From the NCBI GenBank assembly GCA_964389005.1, contig CAYMCV010000077.1, positions 1 to 11,638 on the forward strand: DNA of 11,638 nt. Reading direction: 5' to 3'. The stretch's first letter is position 1, and each line of letters opens with the position of its first letter. Shown here one piece after another: positions 1-6,952 of this stretch. Source of the DNA: CAYMCV01 sp964389005. GTDB lineage: Bacteria > Bacillota > Clostridia > Lachnospirales > Lachnospiraceae. The translations under genes and the position numbers were made by a program. The notes under the pieces were generated by a model that searched no databases, was not told the DNA's origin, and saw nothing but the letters and a program-made list of their open reading frames with translations.

Positions 1-1009
1 TGTCCTCCGCCATGTCAATCCCGGTCGCAGAACTGCCGATGATTTTTATCCCGGCTGCATCCAATTGCGCAGTCAACTTAATTGCCGTCTGCCCTCCAAA
101 TGCAACCACAACCCCCATCGGCTTTTCTTCGTCGATGATATGTCGAACATCTTCCCAATGCAAAGGCTCGAAATACAAGCGATCTGCCGTGTCAAAATCC
201 GTAGAAACTGTTTCCGGATTGTTGTTGATGACAATGACTTCGTATCCAAGATTCTGCAATGATTGAACACAATGAACACATGCATAGTCAAACTCAATTC
301 CCTGACCTATTCGAATCGGCCCTGAGCCAAACACTATAACCCGTTCCTTGTTGCTCTTTTTTACGAATTCCTCCGCTTCGTCCTGTGCACCCATACGCCC
401 GGTATCATAAGTTGCGTAAAAATAAGGCGTTTGTGCGGGAAATTCTCCACCGCAGGTGTCCACCATTTTATAAGATGGACGTGCTTCATATTCCAAAGAT
501 TCACCGCTGATTTGCATTAATGCGGCATCGGTATAACCCAATTGTTTACCGCGCTCATATGCTTTGCGCGCTAACTTTTTGCCTCTGATTTCGTGCTCAT
601 AAGTAGCAAGATTCATCAATCCGCTTAGAAACCATTCATCAATTCCGGTCAATGTATGAATCTCTGCAATTCCACGACCTCTCAGCATCGCCTCGAATAC
701 CATGAACAATCGCTCGTCTGTTGCTTTTTTCATGTGGTATAAAAGTTCCTCATCGGTTAAGTGAGTCATCTTGTCAAAGTGCAACGTATTGAGTCCGATT
801 TCCGCACCACGCACTGCCTTCATCAATGCCATTTCAAAGGTATCCGCTATTGCCATGACCTCTCCGGTTGCCTTCATCTGCGTTCCAAGTTCACGCTTCG
901 CATATACAAATTTGTCAAACGGCCATTTCGGGAATTTGACTACCACATAATCCAGTGTTGGCTCAAATGCCGCATAAGTATCGCCGGTAATCTCATTTTG
1001 GATTTCATC
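1..1009 (-). pseudogene. carB: carB, downstream part in a shifted frame (carbamoyl-phosphate synthase large subunit), partial
   Basis: This is the continuation of carB after the frame break. From base 1009 down to base 2 I translated an uninterrupted frame of 336 codons that begins DEIQNEITGDTYAAFEPT and is -1 relative to the upstream part. It has no start codon or ribosome binding site of its own. It covers the end of the first ATP-grasp half (TLDYVVVKFPKWPFDKF), the oligomerisation region (KATGEVMAIADTFEMALMKA, then LTDEELLYHM), and the start of the second half, where RVIVFGSGPIRIGQGIEFDY and INNNPETVSTDFD mirror the N-terminal repeat, as CarB's internal duplication predicts. The window ends near IDMAED, so about 390 residues of the second ATP-grasp and the allosteric domain are missing. 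Conservation across all 336 codons with no further stop argues that the break is recent or is a sequence error. If real, this part is not translated in frame from the carB start. Confidence 0.85.
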
Positions 1010-1992
1010 CCGATGGCAATTTTTGTTGCCACCTTCGCGATAGGATAACCCGTTGCCTTCGATGCCAGTGCCGAAGAACGCGATACACGCGGATTGACTT
1101 CAATGACGGCATATTCAAACGATTCCGGATTAAGTGCAAACTGACAGTTGCAACCACCTTCCACGCCGAGTGCGTCAATAATCCTCAGTGCGGCACTGCG
1201 AAGCATCTGATACTCCTTATCAGCCAAGGTTACCGCAGGTGCGATGACAATGCTGTCACCTGTGTGAATTCCAACCGGATCGAAGTTTTCCATTGAGCAA
1301 ACTGCAATGACGTTTCCGACGCCATCTCGCATGACTTCAAATTCAATCTCTTTCCACCCGGCAATACAGCGTTCCACCAGAATCTGGTTAATCGGCGACA
1401 TCATAATGCCGTTTTCTGCGATTTCACGTAGCGACTCCTCGTCTTCTGCAATTCCTCCGCCGCTTCCTCCCAAAGTAAATGCAGGGCGTACAATAACGGG
1501 ATAACCGATTCGTTCCGCAAACGCAACTGCCGCCTCAACCTCTGTAACCACCTCAGACGGCACCACCGGTTGTCCAATGGCTTCCATGGTATTTTTGAAA
1601 ATTTGTCTGTCTTCCGCCTTGTCAATGGTCTTTGGAGAAGCACCGAGTAACGTTACATGATGCCTCTCAAGGAAGCCGCTTTTGGCAAGTTGCATCGAAA
1701 GTGTTAACCCTGTCTGTCCGCCGAGACCCGATAAAATACTATCCGGCTTCTCCCGAATAATAATTCTTTTGAGTGTCTCCAATGTCAACGGTTCCAAGTA
1801 TATGGCATCCGCCATGGTTTGATCCGTCATGATTGTTGCCGGATTCGAATTCACCAATACCACCTGAATTCCCGCTGCCTTCAGCACTCTGACAGCCTGT
1901 GTACCCGCATAATCGAACTCTGCCGCCTGTCCGATTACAATCGGACCTGAGCCGATGAGTAATGTTTTTTTAATCTGTTGATTGAACGGCAT
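940..1992 (-). CDS. carB: carB, N-terminal part, truncated by a frameshift (carbamoyl-phosphate synthase large subunit)
   Basis: CarB uses two ATP, bicarbonate and ammonia tunnelled from CarA to make carbamoyl phosphate for arginine and pyrimidine synthesis. Residues 1-328 match the carboxyphosphate half: GSGPIVIGQAAEFDYAGTQA (14-33), VNSNPATIMTD (47-57), LSGLGGQTGLTL (88-99), the ATP-grasp loop TLGGSGGGIA (173-182), ENFDPVGIHTGDS (235-247) and EVNPRVSRSSALASKATGYP (298-317). After IAIG (325-328) the frame breaks: 22 unrelated residues follow, then TAG. The normal continuation, beginning DEIQNEITG, lies in the -1 frame from base 1009. The ATG at 1992 has an AAGGAGG at 2001-2007, eight bases upstream, and overlaps the last 23 bases of carA, which suggests translational coupling. 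As written, the 350-residue product lacks about two thirds of CarB (usually about 1,060 residues) and should be inactive. Confidence 0.9.
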   Translation of the reverse strand: MPFNQQIKKTLLIGSGPIVIGQAAEFDYAGTQAVRVLKAAGIQVVLVNSNPATIMTDQTMADAIYLEPLTLETLKRIIIREKPDSILSGLGGQTGLTLSMQLAKSGFLERHHVTLLGASPKTIDKAEDRQIFKNTMEAIGQPVVPSEVVTEVEAAVAFAERIGYPVIVRPAFTLGGSGGGIAEDEESLREIAENGIMMSPINQILVERCIAGWKEIEFEVMRDGVGNVIAVCSMENFDPVGIHTGDSIVIAPAVTLADKEYQMLRSAALRIIDALGVEGGCNCQFALNPESFEYAVIEVNPRVSRSSALASKATGYPIAKVATKIAIGMKSKMRLPAILMRHLSQHWIMW

Positions 1993-3064
1993 CCCTTTTT
2001 CCTCCTTCCGCCATCTCTAAAAATTTATCAAATAGAAACAAAGTATCCCGCGGTCCGCAACTTGCTTCCGGATGAAACTGAACCGAGAAAACGGGTTGTT
2101 TTTTATAAAAAATGCCTTCACAAGTACCGTCATTGACATTGATAAAAGATTCACTTGCAATCCGCTTGTCAATGTTAGATCGCTTCACCGTATAACCGTG
2201 ATTTTGGCTGGATATGTAAACTTTCTCATTCCAGATGTCTTTGACCGGCTGGTTGGTACCGCGATGACCATACTTCATCTTTTCCGTGTCGAAACCGCTT
2301 GCCAAAGCCAACAACTGATGACCCAAACAGATACCCATCATCGGTGTTTTTTGCTTCAACAATTCACCGATTGTCTGCAACGCTCTCACATTCTCTTTTG
2401 GATCGCCCGGACCGTTCGACAACAAAATTCCGTCCGGTTGCTCGGCAAGAATCCGCTCGACGGGTGTATCATGCGGGAATACAATCAAATCGCAACCTCT
2501 GTTTAGCAATTCGTTCTTCATCCCGGCTTTGATACCGAAGTCCATGATGGCAATACGATACTTCCCGCTGCTCTTTTCCTCATAAATCTTTGTTGTAGAT
2601 ACATTCTGTACCGGGCAAAAACTGTGATAATTTCGCAACGCTTCATAATCCACATTCTTTGGATCGTCTGTTATGATTCCGTTCACGTTTCCACGCTCGC
2701 GGATATGTTTAGTCACCGCTCGTGTATCGATTTCACACAATCCGGTTACTTTCGTCTTCTCAAAAAAAGTGTCAAGTGTACCCTCACTCCTGAAGTTGGA
2801 AGGTTCCTGACACCAATGCTTGACAATGTAGGCACTTGCCCCTACATGTTGACTTTCAAAATCTGCCTCAATTACGCCGTAGTTTCCAATTAACGGAAAT
2901 GTTTGGACGATAATTTGACCGTGATAACTAGGGTCAGTCAACGTCTCCAAATAACCCGTCATTCCGGTCGTGAATACCACTTCTCCGATGACCGGTGCAC
3001 TGTATCCGAAATATGCTCCCTCATAAACTTCCCCGTCTTCTAAAACAAGGTATGCTTTTCCCAT
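1970..3064 (-). CDS. carA: carA, carbamoyl-phosphate synthase small (glutaminase) subunit
   Basis: CarA is the class I glutamine amidotransferase of cytosolic carbamoyl-phosphate synthase: it hydrolyses glutamine and passes ammonia to CarB. The 364-residue protein has the usual length. The N-terminal CPSase domain (about 1-150) shows GEVVFTTGMTGYLETLTDPSY (27-47) split around TGMTGY; the glutaminase domain (about 168-350) has LLSNGPGDP (214-222), the nucleophile elbow MGICLGHQL with Cys246, SQNHGY (286-291) and the HPE triad members His331 and Glu333. An in-frame ATG at 3145 would add 27 residues lying inside purF with no family resemblance. I chose the ATG at 3064 because MGKAYLVLEDG is the typical CarA start and AAAGG lies nine bases upstream. 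purF ends 19 bases upstream, and the 3' end overlaps carB by 23 bases. CarA itself looks intact even though its partner gene is broken here. Confidence 0.97.
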   Translation of the reverse strand: MGKAYLVLEDGEVYEGAYFGYSAPVIGEVVFTTGMTGYLETLTDPSYHGQIIVQTFPLIGNYGVIEADFESQHVGASAYIVKHWCQEPSNFRSEGTLDTFFEKTKVTGLCEIDTRAVTKHIRERGNVNGIITDDPKNVDYEALRNYHSFCPVQNVSTTKIYEEKSSGKYRIAIMDFGIKAGMKNELLNRGCDLIVFPHDTPVERILAEQPDGILLSNGPGDPKENVRALQTIGELLKQKTPMMGICLGHQLLALASGFDTEKMKYGHRGTNQPVKDIWNEKVYISSQNHGYTVKRSNIDKRIASESFINVNDGTCEGIFYKKQPVFSVQFHPEASCGPRDTLFLFDKFLEMAEGGKRDAVQSTD

Positions 3065-3073
3065 GCCGATTTT

Positions 3074-3078
3074 CCTTT
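3074..3078 (-). promoter_or_regulatory. Ribosome binding site that sets the carA start
   Basis: The minus strand reads AAAGGAAA ending nine bases before the ATG at 3064. It favours this ATG over the in-frame upstream ATG at 3145, which lies inside purF and encodes residues unlike CarA. Confidence 0.6.
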
Positions 3079-3083
3079 CGTTT

Positions 3084-4499
3084 CTAATGTTCAATTTTTG
3101 TTTCTTCCAATTGTAACTTTGCAGTGCTACAATCATCCTTGTCACCGCCTGTAAAACAATGCGTGCAAAACGAAAGATTGCAGTCGCAACATGCCTTTAT
3201 TAATCCCTCAACGCTGATGTACGCCAAACTGTCCGCGCCGATGTTTTGCCCGATTTGCGCAATCGACATCCGATTGGCAACCAAATGTTCTTCACTGTCG
3301 ATGTCCGTTCCGTAATGACAGGTATGTGTAAATGGCGGAGATGAAATCCGCATATGTACCTCGACCGCTCCGGCATCTTTCAATGCTTTTACAATGTTTT
3401 GACATGTGGTTCCGCGTACAATCGAGTCATCGATTAAAACCACCCGTTTTCCCGCAACCGTCGATTTCATCGGATTTAATTTCAAGTGTACGGCATTTGC
3501 ACGTTGCTCCGGTGTCGGGAAAATGAAACTTCTTCCGATGTAACGGTTTTTCGCGAAACACATCGCATAGGGAATCCCGCTCTCGGCCGCATATCCCATC
3601 GCTGCCTCCAAGCCGCTATCCGGTACGCCACACACAACATCCGCGTCAACCGATGCCTCTCTCGCCAACTCCCTACCCATTCGAAATCTCGCCTCATAGA
3701 CACTCTGTCCGTCCAAAACAGAATCAGGTCTTGCAAAATACACATACTCGAAAACACAAATACTGGTTTCTTCCTTTGTTAAAACTACTTCTGACAACGT
3801 GATTTTTCCGTCCTCAATCACTACCAATTCTCCGGGCGCGATATCGCGTACAAATTTGAAACCGCAACTGTCAATTGCGCAACTCTCGGATGCCACAATG
3901 AATCCGTTTTCACTTTCACCGATACAGAGTGGGCGAAACCCGTGCGCATCGCGAATGGCAATCAACTTCTTCTCACTGCTCAAAACCACCAATGAAAACG
4001 CACCTTTTAATTCTTTTGCCGCCTGTGTCAATCCGGTTACAATGTCATGACTTTGCATGCTGTGATACGCAATTAACAGCGATATCACTTCGCTGTCGCT
4101 ACTTGCCACAAAATCTAATCCCTGCGCTAAGAGTTTGTCTCGGATTTCCTTGGCGTTTACAATATTTCCGTTGTGTACGGTTGCGATTCTTCCGGTTAAA
4201 AATTCTGAGATAAAAGGTTGCACATTCTGCTTCGTGTTGTTTCCGGTCGTGGAATAACGGTTATGCCCGACAGCCTGTGTACCGCTTGGAAGTTTCTTCA
4301 ACACTTCGTTGTGAAAAACTTCACTGACAAGTCCGACATCCTTATGATACGCAATTGTATGTCCGGACATGACCGCGATTCCGGCTCCTTCCTGCCCTCT
4401 GTGTTGTAATGAAAGCAAGCCGTTATAAACGATACCGGCGGCATTATGTGTCTTCACGCTGACACCTACCACCGCACACTCTTCATGTAATTTGTCCAT
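3084..4499 (-). CDS. purF: purF, amidophosphoribosyltransferase
   Basis: PurF transfers the glutamine amide nitrogen to PRPP to form 5-phosphoribosylamine, the first committed step of purine synthesis in the cytosol. At 471 residues it has the usual length. The N-terminal class II (Ntn) glutaminase shows EECAVVG with Cys8, which should become N-terminal after loss of a seven-residue propeptide, then LQHRGQEGAG (31-40), GHNRYST (78-84), HNGNIVNA (109-116) and SSDSEV (133-138). The phosphoribosyltransferase half has GVPDSG (291-296) and the PRPP loop VVLIDDSIVRGTT (353-365). Cys248, Cys394, Cys445 and Cys448 fit the four [4Fe-4S] ligands of the Bacillus-type enzyme, which is oxygen-labile. GAAAGGA sits about 11 bases before the start. 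purF lies between glutamate synthase and carA, 27 and 19 bases away, with no other purine gene in view. This suggests grouping by glutamine use rather than by purine pathway. Confidence 0.97.
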   Translation of the reverse strand: MDKLHEECAVVGVSVKTHNAAGIVYNGLLSLQHRGQEGAGIAVMSGHTIAYHKDVGLVSEVFHNEVLKKLPSGTQAVGHNRYSTTGNNTKQNVQPFISEFLTGRIATVHNGNIVNAKEIRDKLLAQGLDFVASSDSEVISLLIAYHSMQSHDIVTGLTQAAKELKGAFSLVVLSSEKKLIAIRDAHGFRPLCIGESENGFIVASESCAIDSCGFKFVRDIAPGELVVIEDGKITLSEVVLTKEETSICVFEYVYFARPDSVLDGQSVYEARFRMGRELAREASVDADVVCGVPDSGLEAAMGYAAESGIPYAMCFAKNRYIGRSFIFPTPEQRANAVHLKLNPMKSTVAGKRVVLIDDSIVRGTTCQNIVKALKDAGAVEVHMRISSPPFTHTCHYGTDIDSEEHLVANRMSIAQIGQNIGADSLAYISVEGLIKACCDCNLSFCTHCFTGGDKDDCSTAKLQLEETKIEH

Positions 4500-4526
4500 T
4501 ACATTCGACGTCCTTTCTTGATGTGA

Positions 4527-5243
4527 TTAGTTCGCTACATACATTTTTTTGTACGGATTCTTTGCATTAGGAGTCAGACAATAAAACTTACTGCTCCTAA
4601 GTTTTGCCGCATCTGTATCAAAAAGCGCCGCGTAGGTTTCGAGATAAGGCACAATTTCCGAAATATCTTCCGCTACTTCTACGCTCACCTGTTGCGGTAA
4701 GTTGTATGGAAATGCATCAGCACACACATATATCTTTCCGCCGTGCATTCCGGTACCCGTAAAATTGCCGACAGGTGTCTCGCCCTCTTTGGGATTTTGG
4801 TTCAGAATAACAATGATACCGCCTGCCAGATATTCTCCTGCGAAACTGCCTACGTTTTCTCCAATGACAATAACCGGCTTTTTTTCTTTATATTGCTTCA
4901 TATGGATGCCGGTCCGATATCCCGCATACCCCTCAATGAAAATCTCTCCACCGCGCATTGCGTAACCGAGCGCATCTCCGGCGTTTCCGTGAACAACGAT
5001 TCTTCCTTCATTCATGGTATCGCCCACCGCATCCTGAACATTGCCGTGCACAATAATTCTGGCACCGTCAAGATACGCACCGAGAGCATTTCCCGGTGTA
5101 CCTGTGATTTTTATCTCGTTTGATTGCTTACCCGCACCGATGAAACGCTGCCCCAAACAGTTTACAATCTCAATATCCTCACTACTTTCAACAATCAAAC
5201 GATTCATTTGGTCATAACTCATTTGGTCTGCATTAATTTTCAT
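4527..5243 (-). CDS. Glutamate synthase GXGXG-domain subunit (GltB3-like)
   Basis: This 238-residue protein corresponds to the C-terminal beta-helix domain of the large glutamate synthase chain, encoded here as a separate gene as in archaea and many anaerobes. In fused enzymes the domain packs between the glutaminase and synthase domains and is structural rather than catalytic. Repeating glycine turns identify it: GQRFIGAG (31-38), GTPGNALGAYLDG (48-60), GNVQDAVGDTMNEG (67-80), GNAGDALGYAMRGG (87-100), GYAGYRTG (105-112) and GENVGSFAGEYLAGG (128-142), each followed by a short beta strand such as RIIVHG or RIVVHG. The frame could start at 5315, but those extra codons overlap the preceding gene. 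The ATG at 5243 follows a near-perfect AAAGGAGG by five bases. It lies 13 bases after the oxidoreductase gene. Formylmethanofuran dehydrogenase subunit C has the same fold, but the neighbours make glutamate synthase the better assignment. Confidence 0.92.
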   Translation of the reverse strand: MKINADQMSYDQMNRLIVESSEDIEIVNCLGQRFIGAGKQSNEIKITGTPGNALGAYLDGARIIVHGNVQDAVGDTMNEGRIVVHGNAGDALGYAMRGGEIFIEGYAGYRTGIHMKQYKEKKPVIVIGENVGSFAGEYLAGGIIVILNQNPKEGETPVGNFTGTGMHGGKIYVCADAFPYNLPQQVSVEVAEDISEIVPYLETYAALFDTDAAKLRSSKFYCLTPNAKNPYKKMYVAN

Positions 5244-5248
5244 AAGTA

Positions 5249-5256
5249 CCTCCTTT
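5249..5256 (-). promoter_or_regulatory. Ribosome binding site that sets the GXGXG subunit start
   Basis: AAAGGAGG on the minus strand, five bases before the ATG at 5243, is almost fully complementary to the 16S rRNA 3' end. It rules against the in-frame ATG at 5315, which would overlap the previous gene by 59 bases. The site lies in the 13-base gap between the two genes. Confidence 0.75.
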
Positions 5257-6480
5257 CTATCCGAGTTTTTCGCTTCGTGCTTCACGACTGAATGCCATGA
5301 GCCCCGGTGTTTCACAAATCAAGTCAAAATCAATGGTATCAAGCGGCGTTTTTTCACGAATCAGTGATGTATAGATTCCGACTTTTTCTATGTTTCCGAT
5401 AATGATGTATCCGTTCAGCCGATTGTTGTCGTAAAATAATTTTTTGTACGGTGTGTCCGCATCCTGCTTTTTAAAAACGTTGCCTTCATAGATTCCGGCC
5501 GTTGCTATATGCAGCCCGAAGAATCCAATGGCATTCATCGGAATTGCGGTTCGATACTCTGCCGGTTCTCCCGCCATATTTTTACCTGCACATTCGCCTT
5601 GCATATAAGCATTCGGCAACAGGGCAAGAACGCGATTGGCATTGACGGAACTGTCATAACCCTCTGCACAATCACCCGCCGCATAGATATCTGCAAGTGA
5701 CGTCTTCATATGGGTATCCACAACAATCCCGCGATTCACTTCTCCGCCTGCATCCTTTATCAGCGCCGTGTTGGCTTTAACACCGACCGCCAGCACACAG
5801 ATATCAAAGCTGATTCTTTCTCCGTTTTGCAGCAACGCCTCATTTTCCGTGAATTCGCTGACCGAAGTTCCCAAGTGAAAACGAATATTCTCTTTCTCCA
5901 AATGCGCCTGTATGATTCTTGACGTATCCTCTTCCAAAATGCTTGATAAAATACGTGGTGCAAGGTCTACGACATCAATTGATTTTACAAGATGAGAAAT
6001 TCCTTCCGCACATTTGAGTCCTATGAGTCCGGCGCCGATGATAATGACTTTTGTCTCTTTTGTTAAAACCTCCTTCAAAGAAAGTGCATCATCCAAAGTC
6101 ATAAAAGAAAACTTTTTTGTAACACGTTCGATTCCATGCATCGGTGGAACAAACGGAGCAGAACCGGTCGAAACCAAAAGTTTATCATATGAGAATTCAT
6201 CTCCCGAATCCGTAAATACCTTTTTTTCTGCGGCATCAATTTTGTCTACATTCGTGGAATATAAAATTTCACAGTTGTTTTTTAGATAAAAATCGTCCGG
6301 ACGATATTTCATCTTCTCCTCCGTCGTTTTCCCTGCCAATAAATAAGAAATTAGGGGACGACCGTAAACAAAATTTCGTTCGCTCGTGATGATGCGAATT
6401 TTACCTTCTCGATCAACTTTACGTATTCCCTCCACAGCACCGATTGCGGCAGCGGAATTACCTATGATGACATATTGCAT
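5257..6480 (-). CDS. NAD(P)/FAD-dependent oxidoreductase of the glutamate synthase cluster
   Basis: A 407-residue two-dinucleotide-binding flavoprotein of the pyridine nucleotide-disulfide oxidoreductase fold, resembling the NADH:rubredoxin reductase and NirB N-terminal groups. The FAD motif IIGNSAAAIGA is at 5-15, with Glu34 at the end of the second strand; SYDKLLVSTGS (97-107) is the typical domain switch; VIIIGAGLIG (145-154) is the NAD(P) motif; SLADIYAAGDCAEG (261-274) contacts the flavin. Asp172 at the end of the second strand of the NAD fold suggests NADH rather than NADPH. No redox-active CxxC pair is seen, so it is not a thioredoxin-reductase type. It is not a canonical GltD small subunit, which carries its own N-terminal Fe-S domain; here the Fe-S clusters lie on a separate protein encoded six bases upstream. 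Inference: it passes electrons between NAD(P)H and the neighbouring ferredoxin-like protein and synthase. Confidence 0.88.
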   Translation of the reverse strand: MQYVIIGNSAAAIGAVEGIRKVDREGKIRIITSERNFVYGRPLISYLLAGKTTEEKMKYRPDDFYLKNNCEILYSTNVDKIDAAEKKVFTDSGDEFSYDKLLVSTGSAPFVPPMHGIERVTKKFSFMTLDDALSLKEVLTKETKVIIIGAGLIGLKCAEGISHLVKSIDVVDLAPRILSSILEEDTSRIIQAHLEKENIRFHLGTSVSEFTENEALLQNGERISFDICVLAVGVKANTALIKDAGGEVNRGIVVDTHMKTSLADIYAAGDCAEGYDSSVNANRVLALLPNAYMQGECAGKNMAGEPAEYRTAIPMNAIGFFGLHIATAGIYEGNVFKKQDADTPYKKLFYDNNRLNGYIIIGNIEKVGIYTSLIREKTPLDTIDFDLICETPGLMAFSREARSEKLG

Positions 6481-6486
6481 ACTTTT

Positions 6487-6930
6487 TCACTCCTTCCGAG
6501 AATCGTGTTCTTCAAATACAATGGCACCGTTCGGACAACCCTGTACACATTTCGGTTTACCGTCTACCGTCTTGACACACAGTTCGCACTTTTGCACCGG
6601 CCCTTCTGTCGATGGAGAAATCGCTCCGTAAGGACAGGATGATATACAGGTATAGCAGCCGACACACTTGTCACGGTTTATTGAGATAACACCGTTTTCT
6701 ATGGATAGCGCACCACTGATACAGCTCTTGACACAAAGCGGCTCCTCACAATGTCTGCACGAGACAGCAAAACTGATATGATCCTTTTCCTCGATGCGGA
6801 TACGTGGGTGAATTTTGACTCCCATGAGCGCACGAGCCATATCCGTCTCTCCTGTTGCGGCAAAAGCACAGTAATACTCACATAAGTGGCAACCCAAACA
6901 CCACTTTTCATTTACATATACTCTTTTCAT
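6487..6930 (-). CDS. Polyferredoxin-type 4Fe-4S electron-transfer protein
   Basis: A 147-residue protein with 16 cysteines arranged like the electron-transfer subunits of the HycB/DmsB/CooF class, enough for four [4Fe-4S] clusters. The groups are Cys11/14/17/21 (CLGCHLCEYYC), Cys58/61/66/70 (CRHCEEPLCVKSC), Cys89/92/95/99 (CVGCYTCISSC) and Cys115/118/128/132, the last with a ten-residue spacer. Each of the last three motifs leads into the usual short strand (ALSIENG, GAISPS, GAIVFEE). There is no signal peptide, so it should be cytosolic. It lies 22 bases after the synthase subunit gene and 6 before the flavoprotein gene. AAAGGAG is about 12 bases before the ATG. The position suggests that it wires the flavoprotein to the synthase subunit, doing the job of the Fe-S region of bacterial GltD. 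Its physical partner is inferred, not shown. Confidence 0.9.
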   Translation of the reverse strand: MKRVYVNEKWCLGCHLCEYYCAFAATGETDMARALMGVKIHPRIRIEEKDHISFAVSCRHCEEPLCVKSCISGALSIENGVISINRDKCVGCYTCISSCPYGAISPSTEGPVQKCELCVKTVDGKPKCVQGCPNGAIVFEEHDSRKE

Positions 6931-6952
6931 GAAATCTTACACTCCTTTACAT

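Noticed and set aside
1000..1020. Programmed -1 ribosomal frameshifting as the explanation for the carB break
   Set aside because: There is no X XXY YYZ slippery heptamer at ATC GGG ATG and no evident stimulatory hairpin, and a -1 slip would still leave three family residues missing. A deletion explains both facts.
5244..5315. Upstream in-frame start for the GXGXG subunit
   Set aside because: It would overlap the oxidoreductase gene, its 24 extra residues do not resemble the family, and the strong AAAGGAGG points to the ATG at 5243.
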